Shown in pieces: positions 1-12,100 of a stretch of DNA of 36,541 bases. Below the pieces are notes generated by a model, which saw only the letters and a list, made by a program, of their open reading frames with translations, did not search any database and had not been told where the DNA came from. Location: contig QKYT01000330.1 in the NCBI GenBank assembly GCA_003550305.1, positions 61,787 through 98,327 on the forward strand, given 5' to 3'. This DNA comes from Glomus cerebriforme. Its lineage: Eukaryota; Glomeromycota; Glomeromycetes; Glomerales; Glomeraceae. Each line of letters starts with the position of its first letter. Position 1 is the stretch's first letter. The position numbers and the translations under genes were made by a program.

Positions 1-638
1 TGATAAAAACGCGTAGTAAAACTTATAAAACTTTAAAAAATTATTTTGTAATTATTATCTGATAATCACAGAATGGTAATCACATTACAACAGTGATCTG
101 CAGGGGGTAGCACAATTTTGAAAAGCGCGATAATATAAAATATTAAATAAGATTATAGAGATTAACTGTTAGTACCAATTTTCTAAAAGAAAGAAACTAA
201 TAATAAATAAGATTATTAAGATAATCTAACAATCCTAACAAAAAACTACTTTTGACTGGATTTTATAAATTACTAACACCTATTTTTCACTTTTTGTAAT
301 ATCATGTGTAAGTACATATCATATAAAATATATCACATAATCATTAATAGTAGTAATATATAATATTATGACAAATATATGTCAATAATTTGATTGTCAG
401 TAATGTGATTTAGATCCCTTTTGACTAAATATTAAAGTTGGCTACTAAAACTTAATAGATCAATATCAAAATATCAAAATTAAAATATATTAAAATACTA
501 AAATACTGAAATAATTTTGGCATGTTAAAATTGCTAAAACTATATAAATTACCAAAATAGTTTTAGCATATCAAAATTGTCAAAACTTATATAAATTAAA
601 ATATTACTCTTATAATAAATAAAAATATCAAGATCTTA
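1..638. other. AT-rich intergenic DNA
   Basis: No coding region is visible. The stretch is almost pure A+T with scattered stops in all frames. The only structure is an imperfect tandem duplication near its right end (510-598), listed separately. Confidence 0.6.
510..598. repeat. Two-copy tandem repeat, 46-bp period
   Basis: Unit 1 runs 510-555 and unit 2 runs 556 to about 598. Both follow the pattern AATAxTTTTxGCATxTxAAAATTGxxAAAACT followed by ATATAAATTA, with roughly one difference per six to eight bases. It is an old local duplication in intergenic DNA with no sign of function. Confidence 0.6.
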
Positions 639-651
639 ATTACAATTAATT

Positions 652-1046
652 TCTTTTGTTCTGAAGATTGATATTAGCATTCAATCTCTTTAAACTTATC
701 AATATTTCATGCTAGTTTGAAGACCTATAATATTGAAGGAAGATTCAGATAAACTGGACAAAAAATATTCATTTTAAGGGGAGATTTGGAAGAACTGGTT
801 GGAAGGTTTTATTTTTGGTGCTAGCACTGGGATATAGGAAAGAATCAGAGCATATTAATTATTTAAAGAGGGTCTTATACTAGTTCCTACTCTGAGGACT
901 CATATTATTTAAGTGCAACGAGTGATATTTTTCTGAATGAAGGATGTATATACAATACCAATATTTCTTTATATAATCTGACTATGTGTACTAAATTATG
1001 TTTAATAAAGATGGTTGTATTTCATCTCATCTTTAAAAAAAAAAAA
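652..1046 (+). mobile_element. Short poly(A)-tailed retroposed element, copy 1
   Basis: The element ends in an A run (1035-1047) about 25 bases after an AATAAA signal (1004-1009). It is flanked by a 13-bp direct repeat, ATTACAATTAATT, at 639-651 and 1047-1059, as expected for a target-site duplication. Its 3' part, from about 713 and clearly from GGGGAGATTT at 779, matches the 3' part of the second element (2418-2700): shared stretches include GGTGCTAGCACTGGGATAT and CAGAGCATATTAA. Known family behaviour: LINE or SINE machinery produces poly(A) tails and target-site duplications. No reverse transcriptase is readable, so this is a 5'-truncated or non-autonomous copy. Confidence 0.65.
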
Positions 1047-1076
1047 ATTACAATTAATTCAAAACTGAATAATCCT

Positions 1077-2710
1077 GGGGGGCAACTCTTCCTGCTGATC
1101 TCTACGCCCATTTCTCTGAAAAAGTGTTGAAAGAAAAGTTGCACTTTTTGGCCATTTTGTTCTAAGAAAGCAGTCTTTTAGTCATAGGAAAAGTTGCTCT
1201 ATGACGTTGGACTTAACTAAAAAGGTTTAGAAAGTTTGTTATTTAGTGTCCAACATATCAAGTTTCTCCGCAAGTCAGATCAATATAATTTTCAGTCACC
1301 TACGTCTTTCTCTGAAGTTGATACCTGAGCGGCCGTTTGGTATTCTAAGGTATGCTCTACGTGCACAAGACGGATGGGTTAGATTTGTGGCTGCTTCAGG
1401 TAGATCCAGGAGCAGGCCTTGCACGAAGTTTTTTTGGAAGTTAAGCAGTTTTTTGCTGAGTTGTCATATGGGCTTGGCTCAGCAGGGAGAGGCTTTTCTG
1501 GAGTATAAGTTTGGTGAATTTTTCCCTTATTATATTTTATATTTCATTTTCTGTTAGTGAAAAGGTAGAAGGCATCAAGATTTTTAGGCTCGTGAAGACA
1601 AATACCAAACTGGCTTTGGAATATAAACATATACTGCTATACTCAATCTGCTTTCCTTGGCTGCGGATTTTGAAGAACTACTGCGGAGTTGTGTCCTCTG
1701 GCGGGAGATGGGAGGGTACTGGAAATTTTGATAGACAGTCAATCATCTGTTGATGGTTGGTTCCCTTGTTGTTACACTATTTCAGGTTTTAGTTTCACAG
1801 TGGTGATCCCTAATTTTGCCCCTTAAGGTGACATCATTTTAGTGGAATAGAAAATTTAAAAAAAAAGAATAAAATGGTGCGGAAGACGTTGGGTATAGGG
1901 TCGATTCGTAGCATTGGATAGAACTGGTTTAGGAATTCTGGAGACAAGATTGTTATCTTTTTGCAATAGGTATATCAAGGATCAAGATTCTTCGACAGGG
2001 TTGGATGTAATCCAAGCACCTCTGCTTTATTACGTGTCAAGAAGTTTTGGGTAAGTAGTCGTCTCGATTCACTGGAATGAGAAGCATCCGGGTTATGAAA
2101 AATTGGCTTATTTTAGAAAACACTTACTGAGGTGAATGGTGGCTGAAAAGTCATGAAGGTTGGCAAGGTACTGCGGGATGGCCTTCAGACGAGACAGTAT
2201 AAGCAGTTGACTCGATTCATCTGAAGCATCCGTTAGGGTGCCGAGTGGGAGTACTGGTCATGGTAGAGAAGTGGTAGAGATAGTTGCAGGTTTTTTTCTT
2301 TCTTGTATCTTTTAGGTTAGTATTAGATAGTTATCCTTTCTCTCTGGAGGTTAGTACTAGTAACTGGCTTCTATAAATTCTCTTACAATTTTCTGGTCAA
2401 AATTATAACAAATTGTACTAGTTAGAAGACCCAATGTGATTGTGGGGAGATTTGGGAGGACTGAGTGAAAGGTTTTTATTTGGTGCTAGCACTGGGATAT
2501 GAGGGAGAACCAGAGCATATTAACTATCTAAGGAGTGTCTTGTCTTCAGACCTCACTCTGGAAACTCATTCTACGTAAGTGCGACGCGTTAGAATTTTCT
2601 TTTTAGAGGTCTTATATCTGAGCTACAACTAAATTCAATTGTATACCGGGCATTGCCCACTGATTTACAGAATAAAGTTCATGACTTCAGCGCGTCTTCA
2701 AAAAAAAAAA
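1077..2710 (+). mobile_element. Poly(A)-tailed retroposed element, copy 2 (1.6 kb)
   Basis: This block is visibly richer in G+C than its surroundings. It begins with a G run at 1077 and ends in an A run (2700-2711), 24 bases after AATAAA (2671-2676). A 30-bp direct repeat with one mismatch flanks it (1047-1076 and 2711-2740), which I read as a long target-site duplication. The 3' 250 bases match copy 1. Open frames of 103 and 80 codons (1246-1557, 1511-1753) lie inside, but neither resembles a reverse transcriptase, endonuclease or zinc knuckle that I recognise. It is most likely a decayed LINE fragment or a non-autonomous element moved by one. The insertion is younger than copy 1 because its duplication contains part of copy 1's. 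Confidence 0.7.
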
Positions 2711-2740
2711 ATTACAATTAATTCAAAACTGAACAATCCT

Positions 2741-3728
2741 AGTAATTAATAAAATTTATATTGACAAATAGAAATTTGAGTAATTTGTAATGTTTTATAT
2801 AAAATAAAATATTTAAAAAAGCTTAACTAATTTTTTAAAAAAAATTTTCATAAAAAAAAAAAAAATTTATATAAATGTTTAAAGAAAACAGTTTATTAAA
2901 AAAACATGTAAAAAAAACTGAAACTTTTTTATAAAAACTTTTAGTCAAGTAAATTAATAAAAAGAAATATTAATATGTTTTTTTAATATTAAAAAAATTC
3001 TTTCTTTCCCATTTTTTATATTTCAAGTTCAGGTTCATCTAAATAGTTTAGTAACCTAAAGAAAAAAAAAAGAAATAAAAAAAACATTAGTATATTTCTT
3101 TAGTATTAAAAAAAATCTTTTCCTCCTACTTCCCATACTCATATTTTAATTTCCAAGTCTGAGTTTATCTAAATAATCTGGCAACCTAAAGAAAAAAAAG
3201 AAATTGAAAAAACATAATATGTTTCTTTAGTATATTAAAAAAAACTTCATTTTCTTTTTCCTGTTAATTTACATTTTAATTTTTAAGTTCGAGTATGTTT
3301 AAGAGCTCATCCCTAAAGAAAAAAATAGAAAGAAATATTAGTAATGTTTTCAAATAAAAAATAATAATAAATAAGAACTTATCTTTTACCAATTCATGTT
3401 AAACAATTTTTTTTAAATAAAAAAAAAAAAAAAAAAAATATTTTTTTTTTTATTTCTGGTTTAAAAAACTGTTTTTTTCAGCCAATATTATTTTAGAAAT
3501 ATGAAATAACTACTATTAGATTTCTTTCATTGAAACAAATCCAATAAGTTAAATTTCATCAATTTCTAATTATTGGATTATAAAATATCCCAAATAAAAA
3601 TTAATATAAATAAGATTTTTTAAAAAAATTATACACCAAAATTAAGTACCACTATAATAAAAAAAGAATGCTTTTAAAATATTAAATTATTTTACATTAA
3701 AACAAACATTATATTAAATATTATAATA
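2741..3728. other. AT-rich intergenic DNA with homopolymer runs
   Basis: No gene is visible. Three loosely similar blocks of about 100-120 bp (around 2990, 3090 and 3210) repeat the pattern CTAAAGAAAAAAA ... TTCTTTAGTATTAAAAAAA, suggesting a degraded local duplication. A long A run followed by a T run lies at about 3417-3450. Confidence 0.5.
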
Positions 3729-3730
3729 TA

Positions 3731-4071
3731 CAGTCACCACTGGTTATAACGAACCTATATATACCGAAAACTTGTTATACTGAACCAAAGTTAACAGCCC
3801 AGATATATAAACCATATATTAATTTTTTATTTTCTATAACGAACAGTCATGTGAGTAGTGACTATGTATTAACTCAGGTCGAATTTATAGCGCTGGCCAA
3901 AATCATCAATAATTAATGTATAACCTTTTTTGAAAATTCGAAATTATAATTCTGGCCAGCACTATAAATTTGGCCAAAATTACCAGGAGTTCGGTATATT
4001 ATATAACGAATTCACTTTATACTGAACTAAATCCTCTGGAAAGGAAGGTTCGTTATATCCAGTGGCGACTG
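3731..4071. mobile_element. pogo/Tc1-type MITE, 341 bp
   Basis: Terminal inverted repeats of 24 bp (3731-3754 and 4048-4071) match at 22 positions. They start with CAGTCACCACTGG on the left and, read on the other strand, CAGTCGCCACTGG on the right, and continue into TATAACGAAC. TA dinucleotides flank both ends (3729-3730 and 4072-4073), the TA duplication expected of Tc1/mariner/pogo transposases. A second inverted repeat lies inside (about 3880-3899 against 3954-3972, around TTATAGCGCTGGCC). There is no transposase reading frame, so the copy is non-autonomous. CAGT termini followed by TATAACGAAC-like repeats are typical of pogo/Tigger-type elements. Confidence 0.85.
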
Positions 4072-4073
4072 TA

Positions 4074-5510
4074 TTTACATTTTTTACATTAAAACATTAA
4101 ATATTTTAAAATTATTTTATATAAATTATAATTTTGCATTTTTATTTTATTTCGCATTACATATTACTTAATAAACAGCGGTATATTTGTCAGGGAAATG
4201 ACCTTGTCAGGGAAGTGACTGTCAGTGAAATGATCCTGTTGCTGTTGGTGAAATGATTGTTGGGAGATCCCCACATTCCTATAACTCACTCCATTATACT
4301 GTATGTCTGTAAATTTGGTAAATTTTAAATTACACTAATTATGCTAATTGCGCCTTTACTTTATTGATCGCACGAGAAAAAAAGATACATAATACAGGTC
4401 ATAGATGGTTATGTGATAATATGATCAAATAGCTATTTGAAAATGATAAAAAATTTGCATATGAGTGAAGCATTATACTGCTTCCTCTTCTGTGATGCTA
4501 ATATGATTCTCGAAATTCTAAATGAAAAAATTGTCAATTAGTTTGTTATTTTCTTGCAAATGGACAGCCTCAACCGAATGAAGTGAGTAAACTTACCTTA
4601 ATTGCATAATGTTTCATTCAGAAGTTTCGCCTCTAATATTTTTGCCAGCACATCATGAATGTTGCTTCTTTACTTGTAAGACCCTTTTTCTTCACATTGC
4701 TCAGAAAAAGAGAGCAGAGTAAAATCAAAGATAATAAAAAAACCATGTGTATTCTGAAAAAAATTATTTTTGATGGGACCCATCCATTATGTTTGAATGA
4801 TTCAGGCTAATATAATAGCTTATAATATTTTCTTCTAAATTTTATTTAGATATATTTTCCATATTATTAAATAAAAAAAAAAAATAACTTTTTATGCTTA
4901 TTACTAAACATTTTATAATATCAAAAATATAGTATTATGTTTTATTCATGATAAATTTTCTCATAACTTAGAGTGGAATGGATAAAGTAGTAATAAATCA
5001 AAAGTATAAAAATAATTAAAAAAAAAAAAAAATAAAAAATAAATAAATAAAAAAATAAATTCTTTCAGGCAAAAAGTTTAGCGAAATGTCCCTTCAGTGA
5101 AATAGACTTCGGTAATATAAAATTTTGGTAATGTCTTTCGGTAATACAGGTTCGACAAAATGGGTTTCGGCAAATCAAATTTTCCCTATTTACTGTATAT
5201 TGTATATACTACACTGTGTACAGTATATGTTGGTTCTTTTTCTAACCCTCCATGATCTATCATACAGATACAGTATATAAAAGGCAAATTATTTTATTTA
5301 AAAGGTTGAATTGCTTTGAATCAATGGTAACGCTTAATTTTCATGACCATTGAATGAAAACTTTATATCGTGGAGTTTTTTTTTTTTACTTTTACAAAGT
5401 AATAATTTACAAAAGTTATTTTTATTGTAAAAATACATAAATTTTACATGTAATATTTATACATAAGATAGGTTTAAAAAATTTAAATAATAAAAAAAAA
5501 AAAAGAATGT
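4074..5510. other. Intergenic DNA with two degenerate GAAATG-motif arrays
   Basis: No gene is visible. Short degenerate direct repeats built on GTCAGGGAAATGACC occur at about 4190-4255, and on TTCGGTAATxx / TTTAGCGAAATGTCCC at about 5066-5180. Between them is AT-rich DNA without open frames. The two arrays point the same way. They may be remnants of the repetitive ends of a DNA element, but no terminal structure could be defined. Confidence 0.45.
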
Positions 5511-7490
5511 TCACAGCTTCTTAGTTGCAGGACCAATACCAAAAGCAAATAAAAAAGCCAAAATTAGTAAAACAGACATACAATACCAAATTAAATGTGG
5601 AGAAGTTTTAACAAATACAGAATATAAACCATCAAATATAGGAGGAACAACTATACGAAGAATTGAATCTATTACACTTATTGCGCCTAATAATCGACCT
5701 ATTTGAGATGGAGGGATTAAATTTGTCTGTAATGATTTTATTGCTGGAGTGGTTATTATTCCTAATGCTGCTATTACAGTTGCTGTATAAAAATTTAAAA
5801 AAAAGATAAATTAAAAATTAATTAGGAACTAAATTATAAAGTAAAGTAGAAGTTGTTTTAATTACCTCCAGTGAATACCGAACCAGTTGTTGCTATACCA
5901 TACATGATATGAGCTAATGTATCTATTAAAAATATTAATCTAATAACCCAAACTTCGAATATTAATTCTTTTCTCATTTGTTCATCATCATCTTTATTAT
6001 CATTACAATCATCGTTATTATTAATATTCTCATCATCCTTATTGTTATTATTAATATTTTCGTCATTCCCATCATCTTTGTTAACAACAATATGTTGTTC
6101 AGTTTTTTCTTCTGGTTCCGCAATATTATTATTATTATTACTCTGTTTATCATTATTTCTTCTTTTTATAATTAATTTTTTTGAACTTGATATTAATGCA
6201 AGAATTGGTTTTTTGAATCTTACTATTGCGGGATATAAAATAAATAAAACAACTACTTTTGTTGCGCCCATCATAAATACGAAATAACCTTGTTGTAATA
6301 AAGTCCATTTAAATACTAATGATGTATATAATACGAATACACCTGTAAAAGCCATTATAGAAGCTGATAATAAAGTATAACAAACCGCTAAAATTAATGA
6401 TGAATATTTAGTAGTAAAATTAATAGGAATTTTATCATCATCATTGTGTTGTTTCGGAGGAAGAAATACTAATAATGCTCCGAATATTCTATAAAGAAAA
6501 GAAATGATCCATGATTTTTGTCTTGACCTTATATCTTGTTGACGTTTTAAATTTGAAGCTAATTTTTCTTTTGATAAAGATTCAGGTAATATAAAGAGAT
6601 AAAATAGAAATAGTATAATATATACTACAAGTATTACATAGTTTACAGAAAGTAAACTATCTGTTATTTTTACCAACCACGCTCCTATCGTTGGACCTAT
6701 TGCGAATCCCGCAAACATTGCTCCTTGTATCCATCCAAATACTACACTCCTATTGATATCAAAAGAAAAATAATTTAATAAAAATAATTTGATGAAATAA
6801 GAATAAGAATAAAAATATTACGCATGTTACCTTCTTGTTGGATGAGTACAATCAGTTGCATACGCATAACTTGCTTCAGATATTGCATAAAATCCACCAG
6901 TCAAACCATCAATTAATGGTCCTATTAAGAAGCAATATATTCCAAACGTTTCTAAAAAGTTAGAAACAAATATTAAAACTAACGTGCTTAGGATTGTTCC
7001 TGCGCTTGATATTAATAAAGTCCTTTTTCGTCCTTTCCTATCTGATAATATTCCAAGTGGTCCAAGAACAAATATAGCTAATAAATGAATAGATCAATTA
7101 TTAGTAACTGTTCATTTAAGATACAAATACAATATTTTAGAATTATTATTTACCAGGAATAGCGGTGCATAAATTTGTAGCCGCAAGGAATTTAGAAGTT
7201 ACGGATTGTACATCAGCATTATTACATACATCATCAGGACTTATTGGTTTAAGTGAAAAGGGAGCAATGGAAAGATGTTTTTTCGAATAATATTCATGAC
7301 AAACTGCTTTTAAATAGAGTTGTACTCCCGTTGCTACAGTTAATCCACCTGTTATTGATATTATTATAAACATTGGTAATAACCAATACGCTGAGGCTGT
7401 TTTATACCAAGGTTTTTTATTAGGTAAAGAAGATGAAAGAGGTAAATGTGTTTCAATTTCAACATTATCAAAACTAGGTCGTGTAGCCAT
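5511..7490 (-). CDS. Major facilitator superfamily transporter, 579 aa, four exons
   Basis: Exons are 7490-7154, 7077-6831, 6749-5866 and 5782-5511 (TGA stop), with introns of 76, 81 and 83 bp, all GT..AG. The spliced frame gives 579 residues. Residues after the first intron read GPLGILSDRKGRKR, the MFS motif A loop between helices 2 and 3, and exon 2 ends DCTHPTRR before SVVFGWIQGAMFAG, as in proton-coupled MFS carriers of the HIAT1/MFSD14 and yeast YCR023C type. About 12 hydrophobic segments are visible. The loop at about residues 392-455 is unusually long and rich in Asn, Asp and Lys, encoded by AAT/GAT repeats. The protein should sit in a membrane and move a small solute; the substrate cannot be told from sequence. 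An upstream in-frame TTG at 7529 is not needed, as the ATG at 7490 is a good start. Confidence 0.88.
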
Positions 7491-9165
7491 TTTATTTTTT
7501 TCTTTCTCGAAAAAAAAAAACGAAAACAAAAAATTGAAATTATTTATAAAAAAAAAAAAGGATTTTACTTTTGGGGGACCTATTCGATAATTGTATTTGC
7601 AAAGAAAATTTATTCTATAAAAGTCAATCCCCCGTTTAAATTTTTAAAAATATTCACACGTACATGTAAAAAAAAAAAAAAAGTACGGTATTCGCAAAAA
7701 AAAAATTTTTTTTTTCGGAAATAAGATGGTCGCTCAATTACAATAATTATTAATGGTTACACAAACCGAACAATGTTTTATTTTACTTCAATTTTCGGAA
7801 AAAACCAAGATTGGTTAATAACGTGAGAATTATACATGATTACGTGTATTAATGAGTGATACAAATCAAATTAAGTTAATCTACAAAATAAATGATTTGC
7901 AATTAGGAATTCTTTCGGCTCATATTACTAAACAAAGAAGTTGTTTTTTGCACCCCAAATTACCATATTTCTGATCATTACTTAGAAAATATAAAAAGGA
8001 GGAGGGGTTAATTAATCTATATCTTGATAAATATTTGATGATCGTAATGATTTGGTTTAATATGTTCGATAGTTAGGGTAGAGATTTTACTTATCATCAA
8101 TAGGATGATTATATATTCCTGATTATCGGATTTAGGAAACTCCTAACTGATGATATCATAATGAAATGATTTACGGCCCGAATATTTTTTATTAGAACAA
8201 TAAAAAAGGAATAGTGATTTAATAATTTATTTTAATAATATATAATTCTATAATAATTAATACATTTTGCAAAATAAAAATAAAAAATTCTTTTTTTTTT
8301 TTCTAATTTTATGAATATTCAACATTTACTGAAAAAAGAAATGCAAATCATAATTTATACTAAAAAATACAAATAAAAAATCAAAAAGAAATATAATATT
8401 CCATAGCCATATAAATAAATCAAGCTAAAGTAAAAGAACATACAAAAAAAACGAATAATAATAATTACAAAAGCTTTCGCAAATACCGAACCTGCGGCTC
8501 TCATAAACAAAAGCAAAAAAAGAAACAAAAAGTATATATATTTTATATGACATAATGATATTAATAATAAAAAAAAATAAACTTATATAGATAAGCAAAT
8601 ATGTATTATATAATGTATGAAGTGTGTGAAAAAAAAAATTGATGAGATAATAAAATACCCTCCTACAACTAATAGTAGAAAATTTGAATACCAAAGAGTC
8701 CTATTAAATATTCAATGACTCACATTAAAAGCGAGTATGTAGCTTTATATTTTATATATATGGAGAATAAAAAAAAGCATAATCTTGAATCAAAGATAGA
8801 TTTGTAAAATTTAGTCCAGCAACTTACGATAAAAGAAATCCATATTCCCACAAAAAAAAAAAAATTGTTACCAAATTATACCAATTATATCCTCTACTCT
8901 ATCCAACAAATTAAAGAGTAATTTCGTTGCAGAACATAATTTTGCTATAAAAATAAATATATATATATATAGAAAAGAAAAGTTTTTTTTTTGATTTACT
9001 ATGATAAAGTCTTTTTTGATACAATGCGTATTAGAGACGAAAAGTTAATATATCGTCCATGAGTTTTTTAAAGATGATAAGGTAATTTAAAGAAAATGTT
9101 CATAACAAAATAATAGTCCTTCGAATCTTAAAAACTGTTCTTGTATATTCATTTTTTTTTCTTAA
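7491..9165. other. Intergenic region between MFS gene and YTH gene
   Basis: It holds the promoter of the MFS gene and the 3' flank of the YTH gene. A/T runs (A10T10 at 7696-7715), a TA microsatellite near 8957 and a 14-bp near-palindrome AACCAAGATTGGTT at 7803-7816, which contains an ATTGG core, are visible. I see no additional gene; the open frames here are short and low in complexity. Confidence 0.5.
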
Positions 9166-12100
9166 TTATTCTGATTCATCATTTTGACTATCAGCGCTAT
9201 CATGCCCACTTCCACCGTTCATATTAATGTTCGTGGTGTTTGGACTACTTCCAGTTATTGGTGGTGGCAAATTAGCGTAAGGATTTGTAGTTACCACACC
9301 TGGACTTGTTGGTCCAACCAATGGTGCAATCCCATCTTTTCTCATTTCAACTTGTCGTTTATCATAAAACTCAAAATCATCCAATATCGATGTTTTACTG
9401 CGATACTCAAAAAATATCTTCAGCATCTCACGACCAGGCTCCGGAAATAATTCTTGTGTATCTCGACTATTTGTAACAGGTTTATTCTCGTTATTCCTAT
9501 ATAATCGTTAATATAATATTGAATTATTGAATTAGCGTAAAAANAAAAAAAAAAAACAACTAGAAAATTAAAAATGATAGAAATCCAGAAGTAATACATA
9601 CACTACTCTTATGTGTCTTAACTGGCCATTGGGAATATCTTTTACAAAAATCCATTTGACTTTGAAAACACCTTTCCATTTATCTTGAGCCCAAACACTG
9701 CTGCTAGTAGTATAGTCAACAGGAGTAAGCATTTGTGCCATGCCGCAAAAATGGCCGCTTCATGTTGTTCAAGAAATATACATAATAATAATGAGTATTA
9801 ATTATTAATATGTTTCATATAATTATGATCAAGTCATCTTAGAATTTGATATGTACTTACCTGGCATTGACACTAAAGAATAAATAAATCGGTCCTTTAT
9901 CGGCACTTTCACGAAAAGCCTTATCTAAGCGTCGATTTCCAATTTCAGTACTTGCCCAAATATCATACTATTATTAAATAATAAACTTTATAGTTCGTTG
10001 CAATAACGATTATGTAACACAACTTAATATCACTGATTTCAAACCTTTAAAGATTTATGAACATCATCTTCAGTATAAGATTTAATTACAAAATATCTCG
10101 CCTAATTTTAATAAAATTATAACAATATTTCAGATAAATAATTAGCATAATTAATGAATTAAGAAATATTCTGGAATATTTAAAAATAAAGTTCCTACAT
10201 GATTTGGTTTGCAATTAAAAGATTTGGGGTTATATCCTCTAGCTGAAACCCATGATGACATGTCTTTCTTTACTACTCCTGGTGCGGTCGGAATAGGAAG
10301 AGGACCTAAACCGGTTGGAGTTGGAAGGCCTGCATTCGGTGTAACAAAAAGGTTGCTCATACCATTACCTGAAGGTGTCCCTACAATCTTTGCCTTACTA
10401 GCCCACGCACCAGTAGGTGCGGACATCGGCCTAGCTGCATATGTTGAAGTCGGTGATACCGCAGAAGAAGGTGAAATAGCAGCACTATAAGCTCCAACTG
10501 CTGTACCAAGTACTTCCGGTGAAGTATTTACAGGAGGCGGTTTAGGGGCAGTTTTGGCAATAGCAGCCCAACTTAATTTAGCTTTTTGTTTGGGAACTGA
10601 AGATCCTGATACTTGAACTGCAGAAAGATCCGGTGATGTAACTTTACCTATATCAGAAACTACATTACCATTTGCACTACCCATACTAATATTGTTCAAT
10701 GAAGTTGTTAAATCAGCAATTGAATGATTGCTAATAGCATTTCCTGACATATCATCTCTAACGCCACTTAATAAAATGTTTTGATTTGCAGCATTAACGC
10801 CTACTAAGGTTGGAGATATAAGACCCGTTGGACTAAGATAATGTTCAATATTATCAGCATTAAGTGGTGGGGAAGTAAGTATACTTCCAGGTCTTGGTGA
10901 TGTTGGACTACGATAACCCTCCAATCCAGGAGGGGCAGATAAAATTGGCGTTTGAAGACCACGAATGTCTAATTTTAACCCAAAGTCCTTATTCTCTTTA
11001 TATTTCCCTGTATCACGTTGTGAAGGTATAATATCATCATTACTTGGATCATATAAAGCCATACTTCCAGTAACAGTATCATCAGATATATTATCCCTAT
11101 TGCGACGTTGAGAGCCTTCTGAAGCTACAGATGTACTCCAAGACGGAAGGCGAAATTGCTTTTGTTTAAGTTGTTGCTGCTTTTGTTGTTGTTGTTGCAG
11201 TTGGAGCTGGTGTTGCTGAATAAGTTGTTGCTGCTGTTGTTGCAACTTTTGCTGCATTTGTATATGAAGTTGTTGTGATTGTTGAGATTGCTGTGACTGT
11301 TGTGACTGAGATTGTTGTTGTTGCTGTTGTTGTAAAGCGTTTCCGAATGACCTAAAAGGATAATGTACTTGTGATTGAGGATAGTAACTAGTTGGAGAAG
11401 ACGGTGTTGCAACATTTGATGATGCAGTTGGCTCATAATAATCTAGAGGTCCTCCCAATCCATGCTCAAATTTTGCATGACTATTGTCATCTGGAATAAG
11501 ACCATTGCTTTGTACATTATTTACACTAGATGATCTTTTAATATTTGTCCCAAACAACCCACCACTGTAACCTGTATATTGATCATTGTTTTGCTGCATT
11601 TGAGATGAAAAATTATTGTTCAATGCATGTACAGATGAAAAATTAGTTAAATTTTGAGATGCAAAGCTAGAAGATGACATCCAATGTGAAGCCGCAGCAT
11701 TAGGAGGGTAAACATTGTTATTGATTTCGCTCTGTGATGGCAAAGTTGCAGATCGCGGCTTATAAACAATGGATTCCTTTAATAAAAACAAACGAAATCA
11801 AATGTTATTCATATCTAAAAAAAAAATTTCCTGTAAAATATATTTCCTTTCTTTAAGGTTGATATTGAATATTCTTAAAATTGTCCATGTCAAATTATTT
11901 TTTTTTATCGCTCTGTTTAACAAACCTTTGGCGAATCTTCAAGTCCAGGACTTCGCATCACTTTTTCCCAATCATGATCATCTTTGTCGGCTAATGCATA
12001 TGAATTTTTAATAAGAGCAGCCTCAAAATAAGAATTATCATAATTTCCTGTGTAAAAAAAAAATTGATTTGTTTTATATTAATCACATTTGATATATTAT

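Noticed and set aside
1246..1753. Open frames of 103 and 80 codons in the plus strand
   Set aside because: They lie inside the copy-2 retroposed element, overlap each other in different frames and show no recognised domain or splice context; treated as element sequence, not genes.
7803..7816. AACCAAGATTGGTT palindrome as a regulatory operator
   Set aside because: A single short palindrome with an ATTGG core, over 300 bases from the MFS start; not distinguishable from chance, so mentioned only in the intergenic entry.
8425..8694. 89-codon minus-strand frame (F/Y/I-rich)
   Set aside because: The composition is what AT-rich non-coding DNA gives (TTT/TTA/TAT codons), with no domain and no splice partners.
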